In this document: piece by piece, positions 55,969 to 64,000 of the stretch | Layout: every line of letters begins with the position of its first letter | How positions within the stretch are numbered: position 1 is the first letter of the stretch | Source of the DNA: Diadema setosum | Lineage: Eukaryota > Echinodermata > Echinoidea > Diadematoida > Diadematidae | NCBI RefSeq assembly: GCF_964275005.1 | Contig: NC_092688.1 | Location: 23,427,440-23,491,439 of the forward strand | Direction of reading: 5' to 3' | Length of the DNA stretch: 64,000 nt | Notes under the pieces: generated by a model | Told to the model about the DNA's origin: nothing | The model's input: only the letters and a program-made list of their open reading frames with translations | Databases searched by the model: none | Position numbers and translations under genes: made by a program

Positions 55969-57582
55969 ATAATATTACATGTAAATATACATATATATGT
56001 CTGTGTGTGTATGCCTGTGTGTTTGGTCACCACAGAGCATGGAGAGAATATACACATACGCAGGAAACTGTGATATAAAACAAAACAATGATAATACTCA
56101 CCAGGTAACTTGAATTCAAGCTTTGTACCCAGGAAATATTTTTTTCTTCAGTGGAATTTGTTCGTTTCTGTGAACTCAATTTAAAATGGCGTTGGGACTG
56201 TCATAGCGCATCTTGTCTTATTGATATTGCTCACGATGTTGTATTCTTTTCCTTGTTATCAGTAAAGCGCATACCTAACGCCCCAAATATGCATACTATA
56301 GCATTCATTCTCTCTTGCAGTGTCACCTGCACACACGACGCACTGCCACTTGCACACTCCTACACTTCTATTGCCTGTTATTCCAGTTGTCAATGGCGCT
56401 GCGTGCTCTTTTTTTCCTTTAAAGCGCAAAGTCACTGTTTTTCTTTTCCGTTGTTGTTGTTTTTTTCTTTAGCAAAATGTGTTTCATATATAAAGATGTC
56501 TGTATTGATTTCTACTTTGTTCATAAATACAGTATGCCTTAGGATGTTGTTTTGATTCATATTTCATTACAGACTGATGTTGTTATGAAAATGACACTTC
56601 TTGTATTGATTTTTTTTTTGCATCCTCTGTGTCACTTTGTTTTCATTTGTTATTGTATTTGGAGAAAGAAAATGCAGAAATAAGCCAAACCGAACCGAAC
56701 CAAATCAAACCAAACCACTAGGACACGGCAGCAAATGGAACTTGCTCAGCCAATGGCTGTTATTCTGCATGTTCTTGCAGACAATTTAACTGTAAAACAC
56801 ATCACATTAAATTCAAAGTACAACATTTTAATAAGGAAGAAATCGTATGGAGAGAATATATATATATATAATATTACATATATATAATATATATAGATAT
56901 ATGAGGACGATAGTGCACCGATTTTCCAAGATACAGGGATAAGTTTATTTTTTTTTGGAAAAAAAATACCTTGACTTGCATATAAAAGGTGACGGGGCTG
57001 ACGTTGTGTAATCTCTACGTGGTGATCGAGCGCCGTTATAACTAACTGCGCCAACAGTCCTCTGTTGACCAAGGCGAAGGATAACACAACAGAATCCAGC
57101 TGCTACTTGCTCGTCTACAAGACCTTTAAACATGTTCAGAATTTCTCTGCCAAAAAAGAAAGAAAACTGTGTACGACAATTAAAACTGTTTGCGAATATG
57201 ATTGCAGGTGTTGACAAATTTGACTGCAACTGTTAACGAACGCTGAAGAAAAGTAAAGACACCTAGAAATCGCTACGCTCGAAAATATTTTCCGCTCATT
57301 GAGATACTATCAATGAAAACTGCGAATTTGATTGCAATTGTTTATCAAATTTACAAGAAAAATGGCTTACGCAATGAAAACTGTTTGCGAAATTGAGTGC
57401 ATTTGTTTAGGAATTTGGTTACCACTGTTAACGGACCCTGAAATTCCCTTGAATTCGTCAAACATTCGGCACTCATTGAGATACCCCCTTAAAGTTTTTG
57501 AAAAATTGATAAAATAGGATTATAGAAGCATACCTTTTGGCGTAATAGGTGAAAACAAACCACACAAACTTATATATGTATA

Positions 57583-57677
<95 letters not shown>

Positions 57678-58137
57678 GTTATGGTTATAAAATATATGTT
57701 ATCTATTCATTGCGTGAAGATAAGAGCATTCATGGAGGTAGCTAGTTCAACGTATGTGGTTTTATTCCCAAGCTTTCGGGTTTTTTAAGACTTTCATTAG
57801 GACTATGAAATGATACACAAAATAATACACTCGTACTAACATGGCTGCACTCGTTAGCAGTATAAGTCTAACTAACATGAGTCTATAATGACCATGTCAT
57901 CAATTAGTTTGTAATTATATAACAAGATGAAATTATATAGTCTTGTATGTACAATTTTTCCAAAAAAGACAATATTTGCTTTTGTATGAATATCATTATT
58001 CTTTCTATCGAAATTTCCCCAAACTATTATTCCGCATTTCCCTTTATGGCTGGAAATGGCGTTAGATATATATATTGAGCTAGTTGTCCACGTGTTGGCG
58101 TGATAATGCCATAAAAAATAAAGCTGAAACCAATTCC
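55068..58137. other. Intergenic, repeats only
   Basis: Upstream of gene B. It contains a directly repeated ~165-bp segment (about 55774-55937 and 56712-56862, sharing TGCTCAGCCAATGGCTGTTA and GAAGAAATCGTATGGAG), (TA)n/(GA)n at 55911-55966, and a long (TA)n at 57585-57674. A short Penelope-like terminal word (CCCAAGCTTTCGGG) is at about 57767. No gene is supported. Confidence 0.6.
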
Positions 58138-58301
58138 ATGCTGTATTCACGAACAGTTTATTTCGGCACACAAATTGTCGAGCGATTTGCTTTTTCGGCA
58201 CACAAATTTTTGAGCGATTTGCTCTTTCTCAAGTGTTGAAAAAGAACTAATCGCTCGAAAATTTGTGGACCGAAATTACATTGTTGGTGAATACAGCATG
58301 A
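58138..58301. repeat. Imperfect hairpin, ~52-bp arms
   Basis: CATGCTGTATTCACGAACAG and TTTCGGCACACAAATTGTCG on the left are complementary to AATTTGTGGACCGAAATTAC and GTTGGTGAATACAGCATG on the right. A GAGCGATTTGCT word is duplicated in the loop side. Probable small foldback or MITE. Confidence 0.75.
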
Positions 58302-59559
58302 ACTTGGTTTCAAATTTGTTTTTGATGAGTGTCGTGTATTTTTTATGTTAATTTATGTAGTGGAACCTATGTGTAGTGAGTGTCTGTGTGTGTACTGCAT
58401 CTATCCAGTGTGGTATTAGAGGATATGTTTTCAGGGAATTCGTCCCGTTCCCTTCAAGTGATACATTTTTTTTTTCCGAAAAAAAAATAATTAGATCTTT
58501 CATAATCCATAGAATTGAAAGTGATTTTTGTTTTGTCTGTTTTATACGAAGGAGTTATGTGTCTTATAAAGTGAGAAGAGGATCAATAAATAAGTTGCAA
58601 ATAAATCCAACATGATTTATTTATTGGGGTTTTCCAGATTGAAATGTTTATGTATCCAACTGAGACCTTCTGTTCTTAACATGTCAAAAAGTTTAAGCTT
58701 GTCCCTAAAAATAAAGGTGAACATAAACACTTCAGCCTATCAAATGACACAAAGAAGGCACACACACACACGCACACACACGGGCGTAAATCCCGGGGGG
58801 ATGGGGGGGGGGGATATATCCCCCCTGAAATGGAGCAGGGGGGATGGCCTGTACAATCATCCCCCCCCCCTGAATTTTGGGGAAAAATGGAGGAAGCAGA
58901 AATGCGATTGTATCAATTTTGGCATATTGCATGGCGTTTGCACGCCGGCCTTCAGACAGGTGCTGAACAGTATTCTTTCTTGTAGGAAAATGCATACATA
59001 ATTACATAATTTTCTCAAGCGCTCGCTCGCTTCGCTTGCTCGCGAGGAGAGTAACATCGACATACACTGTAAGGTATGGCTCAGACGTTGACAACGTCAA
59101 ATAGTATTGGCCTACATGTAAACATGCTATAACACGAGTAAGTGGGGACCATCTACCAAATATGTACGAAAACAAACAAACACACAATAACAAAAACTAT
59201 ATCGCCATTATTGAACCCCCTCCATTTCCTGAATCATTCGTTAGAAACGACAGTGAGTGATGACAATTCCCGAGATGAGAACAAATCTCGAACTTTCTTA
59301 ATGAAAAATTGTTCAAATACCGCCAGAACTATGCACCATATCGTTGAATTGCATTCATAAACATGCAAAAGCTCCGCTGCCGCTATACTGGATCCCTTTC
59401 GATAGACTTTGTACCCTTTTGAGATTGACGTAAATATTTCCCTGATTCATCAAAGAGTGTGCAGCAGATCTTTTACTTAACAAAAGCTCCCAAATAAAGT
59501 GGGACAAACAAAAGCGAAAAATATAGCTACAAACGGCAGTTTTTGGAGTGTAAAATGTC
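58302..59559. other. Intergenic, border of satellite region
   Basis: Contains a (CA)n run, then G- and C-runs around 58790-58870 (GGGCGTAAATCCCGGGGGG), and at about 59015-59050 a GCTCGCTCGCTTCGCTTGCT word related to the satellite that follows. No gene is supported. Confidence 0.55.
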
Positions 59560-62500
59560 AAAATTTTCAAGCTCGCTCGCTCCGCTCGCTCGCATTTAAT
59601 CGCTATGCCATTCTCCTAATGTTGTTGCCAGTGATTGACAGCAGTTGCCCCCGGTGCGCACCCTAATTTCCAAAGCGAAAAAGTATAGTTTCAAAAGGCA
59701 ACGGCAGTTTTTGGAGTGTAAAATGTCAAATTTTCAAGGTCACTCGCTGCGCTCGCTCGCATTTAATCGCTATGTCATTCTCCTGATGTTGTTGCCAGTG
59801 CTTGACAGCAGTTGCCCCCGGTGCGCCCTCCCCCCTTAATTTCAAAAGCGAAAAAATATAGCTACAAACGGCAGTTTTTAGACTCTGAAATGGCAAATTT
59901 TCAAGGTCACTCGCTCCGCTCGCTCGCATTCAATCGTTATGTCATTCTCCTGATTTTGCTGCCAGTAAATGCCAGCAGTTGCGCCCGGTGCGCCCCCTTA
60001 ATTTCCAAAGCGAAAAAATACAGCCAGAAACGGCAGTTTTAGGACTGTAAAATGTGTAAATTTTCAAGCTCACTCGCTTCGCTCGCTCGCATTTAATCGC
60101 TATGCCATTCTCGTGATGTTGCTGCCTGTGACTGACACCAGTTGCGCCCGGTGCGGCCCCCCTTAATTTCCAAAGCGAAAAAGTATAGCTACAAACGGCA
60201 GTTTTGGGACTGTAAAATGTCAAAATTTTCAAGCTCACTCGCTTCGCTCGCTCGCATTTAATCGTTATGCCATTCTCTTACTGCCAGTAACTAGCTGCCA
60301 GCAGTTGCGCCCGGTGCGCCCCCTTAATTTCCAAAGCGAAAAAATACAGCCAAAAACGGCAGTTTTAGGACTGTAAAATGTCCAAATTTTCAAGCTCACT
60401 CGCTTCACTCGCTCGCATTTAATCGCTATGCCATTCTCCTAATGTTGCTGCCAGTGATTGACAGCAGTTGCGCCCGGTGAGGCCCCCCTTAATTTCCAAA
60501 GCGAAAAAGTATAGCTACAAATGGCAGTTTTGGGACTGTAAAATGTCAAAATTTTCAAGCTCACTCGCTTCGCTCGCTCGCATTTAATCGTTATGCCATT
60601 CTCCTGATGTTGCTGCCAGTAACTGCCAGCACTTGCGCCCAGGTGCGCCCCCTTAATTTCCAAAGCGAAAACATACAGCCAAAAAACGGCAGTTTTAGGA
60701 CTGTAAGATGTCCAAATTTTCAAGCTCACTCGCTTCGCTCGCTCGCATTTAATCGCTATGCCGTTCTCGTGATGTTGCTGCCAGTGATTGACACCAGTTG
60801 CGCCCGGTGCGGCCCCCCTTAATTTCCAAAGCGAAAAAGTATAGCTACAAACGGCACTTTTGGGACTGTAAAATGTCCAAATTTTCAAGCTCACTCTCTT
60901 CGCTCGTTCGCATTTAATGGCTATGCCATTCTCCTGATGTTACTGCCAGTAACTAGCTGCCAGCAGTTGCGCCCGGTGCGCCCCCTTAATTTCCAAAGCG
61001 AAAAAATACAGCCAAAAACGGCAGTTTTAGGACTGTAATGTCCAAAATTTCAAGCTCACTCGCTTCGCTCGCTCGCATTTAATCGCTATGCCATTCTCCT
61101 GATGTTGCTGCCAGTGATTGACAGCAGTTGCGCCCGGTGAGGCCCCCCTTAATTTCCAAAGCGAAAATGTATAGCTACAAATGACAGTTTTGGGACTGTA
61201 AAATGTCAAAATTTTCAAGCTCACTCGCTTCGCTCGCTCGCATGTAATCGTTATGCCATTCTCCTGATGTTGCTTCCAGTAACTGCCAGCAGTTGCACCC
61301 ACGTGCGCCCCCTTAATTTCCAAAGCGAAAACATACAGCCAAAAACGGCAGTTTTAGGACTGTAAAATGTCAAAATTTTCAAGCTTATTCGCTTCGCTCG
61401 CTCGCTCGCATTTAATCGTTATGCCATTCTCCTGATTTTGCTGCCAGTAACTGCCAGCAGTTGCGCCCGGTGCGGCCCCCTTAATTTCCAAAGCGAAAAA
61501 ATACAGCCAGAAACGGCAGTTTTAGGACTGTAAAATGTCCAAATTTTCAAGCTCACTCGCTTCGCTCGCTCGCATTTAATCGCTGTGCCGTTCTCGTGAT
61601 GTTGCTGCCAGTGATTGACACCAGTTGCGCCCGGTGCGGCCCCCCTTAATTTCCAAAGCGAAAAAGTATAGCTACAAACGGCAGTTTTGGGACTGTAAAA
61701 TGTCCAAATTTTCAAGCTCACTCGCTTCGCTCGTTCGCATTTAATCGTTATGCCATTCTCCTGATGTTACTGCCAGTAACTAGCTGCCAGCAGTTGCGCC
61801 CGGTGCGCCCCCTTAATTTCCAAAGCGAAAAAATACAGCCCAAAACGGCAGTTTTAGGACCGTAAAATGTCCAAAATTTCAAGCTCACTCGCTTCGCTCG
61901 CTCGCATTTAATCGCTATGCCATTCTTCTGATGTTGCTGCCAGTGATTGACAGCAGTTGCGCCCGGTGAGGCCCCCCTTAATTTCCAAAGCGAAAAAGTA
62001 TAGCTAAAAATGGCAGATTTGGGACTGTAGAATGTCAAAATATTCAAGCTCACTCGCTTCGCTCGCTCGCATTTAATCGTTATGCCATTCTCTTACTGCC
62101 AGTAACTAGCTGCCAGCAGTTGCGCCCGGTGTGCCCCCTTAATTTCCAAAGCGAAAAAATACAGCCAAAAACGGCAGTTTTAGGACTGTAAAATGTCCAA
62201 ATTTTCAAGCTCACTCGCTTCGCTCGCTCGCATTTAATCGCTTTGCCATTCTCCTGATGTTGCTGCCAGTGATTGACAGCAGTTGCGCCCGGTGAGGCCC
62301 CCCTTAATTTCCAAAGCGAAAAAGTATAGCTACAAATTGCAGTTTTGGGACTGTAAAATGTCAAAATTTTCAAGCTCACTCGCTTTGCTCGCTCGCATTT
62401 AATCGTTATGCCATTCGCCTGATTTTGCTGCCAGTAACTGCCAGCAGTTGCGCCAGGTGCGCCCCCTTAATTTCCAAAGCGAAAAAATACAGCCAAAAAC

Positions 62501-64000
62501 GGCAGTTTTAGGACTGTAAAATGTCAAAATTTTCAAGCTCACTCGCTTCGCTCGCTCGCATTTAATCGCTATGCCGTTCTCGTGATGTTGCTGCCAGTGA
62601 TTGACACCAGTTGCGCCCGGTGCGGCCCCCCTTAATTTCCAAAGCGAAAAAGTATAGCTACAAACGGCAGTTTTGGGACCGTAAAATGTCCAAATTTTCA
62701 AGCTCACTCGCTTCGCTCGCTCGCATTTAATCGTTATGCCATTCTCCTGATGTTACTGCCAGTAACTAGCTGCCAGCAGTTGCGCCCGGTGCGCCCCCTT
62801 AATTTCCAAAGCGAAAAAATACAGCCCAAAACGGCAGTTTTAGGACTGTAAAATGTCCAAATCTGATGTTGCTGCCAGTGATTGACAGCAGTTGCGCCCG
62901 GTGAGGCCCCCCTTAATTTCCAAAGCGAAAAAGTATAGCTACAAATGACAGTTTTGGGACTGTAAAATGTCACAATTTTCAAGCTCACTCGCTTCGCTCG
63001 CTCGCATGTAATCGTTATGCCATTCTCCTGATGTTGCTGCCAGTAACTGCCAGCAGTTGCGCCCAGGTGCGCCCCCTCAATTTCCAAAGCGAAAACATAC
63101 AGCCAAAAACGGCAGTTTTAGGACTGTAAAATGTCAAAATTTTCAAGCTTATTCGCTTCGCTCGCTCGCTCGCATTTAATCGTTATGCCATTCTCCTGAT
63201 GTTGCTGCCAGTAACTGCCAGCAGTTGCGCCCGGTGCGCCCCCTTAATTTCCAAAGCGAAAAAATACAGCCAAAAACGGCAGTTTTAGGACTGTAAAATG
63301 TCCAAATTTTCAAGCTCACTCGCTTCGCTCGCTCGCATTTAATCGCTATGCCGTTCTCGTGATGTTGCTGCCAGTGATTGACACCAGTTGCGCCCGGTGA
63401 GGCCCCCCTTAATTTCCAAAGCGAAAAAGTATAGCTACAAACGGCACTTTTGGGACTGTAAAATGTCCAAATTTTCAAGCTCACTCGCTTCGCTCGTTCG
63501 CATTTAATGGTTATGCCATTCTCCTGATGTTATTGCCAGTAACTAGCTGCCAGCAGTTGCGCCCGGTGCGCCCCCTTAATTTCCAAAGCGAAAAAATACA
63601 GCCAAAAACGGCAGTTTTAGGACTGTAATGTCCAAAATTTCAAGCTCACTCGCTTCGCTCGCTCGCATTTAATCGCTATGCCATTCTCCTGATGTTGCTG
63701 CCAGTGATTGACAGCAGTTGCGCCCGGTGAGGCCCCCCTTAATTTCCAAAGCGAAAAAGTATAGCTACAAATGACAGTTTTGGGACGGTAAAATGTTAAA
63801 ATTTTCAAGCTCACTCGCTTCGCTCGCTCGCATGTAATCGTTATGCCACTCTCCTGATGTTGCTGCCAGTAACTGCCAGCAGTTGCGCCCAGGTGCGCCC
63901 CCTCAATTTCCAAAGCGAAAACATACAGCCAAAAACGGCAGTTTTAGGACTGTAAAATGTCAAAATTTTCAAGCTTATTCGCTTCGCTCGCTCGCTCGCA
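59560..64000. repeat. Satellite array, ~165-bp monomers with higher-order structure
   Basis: About 27 monomers containing CTCACTCGCTTCGCTCGCTC, CTGCCAG...CAGCAGTTGCGCCCGG and CTTAATTTCCAAAGCGAAAA. Two types mostly alternate: one with GTATAGCTACAAA and TTTTGGGACTG, the other with ATACAGCCAAAAA and TTTTAGGACTG. Marked variants recur (AAGCTTATTCGC at about 61380, 63147 and 63970; TAACTAGCTGCCAG at 60288, 60948, 61776, 62102, 62761 and 63540). Some of these are ~826 bp apart, five monomers. The left end is more diverged; the array runs off the right edge of the window. Confidence 0.95.

Noticed and set aside
55774-56862. Direct repeats as the ends of an LTR element
   Set aside because: No coding remnant, primer site or polypurine tract is visible between them.
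60439-60894. 151-residue minus-strand ORF in the satellite
   Set aside because: It is made of satellite monomers read through; the same frame breaks in neighbouring dimers and there are no gene signals.

Overview
This is eukaryotic nuclear DNA from an animal. Genes are split by GT-AG introns, the sequence is AT-rich, and microsatellites, LINEs, MITEs and satellite DNA are abundant. The mix of SRCR, WSC, CUB-like and Sushi modules on membrane receptors, CR1/L2-type LINEs and TTCGTTATTCCGAAGG-type repeats points to a marine invertebrate. An invertebrate deuterostome (echinoderm or amphioxus-like) is my best guess, but it is not proven by anything in the window.

Two host genes can be assembled from exons. 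Gene A (plus strand, 8917-25180) has eight exons summing to 2352 nt, exactly 784 codons. It encodes a signal peptide, a CUB-like domain, a six-cysteine SRCR domain over two exons, a WSC-like domain, one Sushi/CCP domain, a transmembrane helix and a cytoplasmic tail of about 350 residues with four 63-residue tandem repeats. Gene B (minus strand, 55067-38341) is its paralogue in the opposite orientation, so the two genes converge tail to tail. Gene B has the same extracellular exons with the same phases, plus three short Thr-rich stalk exons. Its unrelated tail ends in 22-residue repeats carrying EELYxxV motifs. Both tails look like multi-site tyrosine docking platforms, so the pair reads as a small cluster of cell-surface recognition receptors with matching ectodomains and different signalling outputs. 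Gene B has a frame conflict in its CUB-like exon.

Layout: 1-8916 is intergenic, with one possible signal-peptide exon of a third gene (577-646, minus) and a 4.4-kb foldback element (3080-7466) holding a nested repeat. Gene A follows; its introns carry MITEs and a near full-length LINE on the minus strand (about 16112-20830). The space between the genes (25.2-38.3 kb) holds a tRNA-derived SINE relic, a second LINE (about 28740-32250) interrupted by a MITE, a ~350-bp tandem array, a LINE ORF1 (35223-36197) and local duplications. Introns of gene B hold a hairpin with a hammerhead-like core, a MITE of the same family as the one in LINE 2, a 1.46-kb foldback element and three MITEs of a TA-type family. 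From 55.1 to 59.5 kb is repeat-rich intergenic DNA. From about 59560 to the end is a ~165-bp satellite with higher-order structure. I saw no rRNA, intact tRNA, CRISPR, retrovirus-like or other capsid-bearing element.
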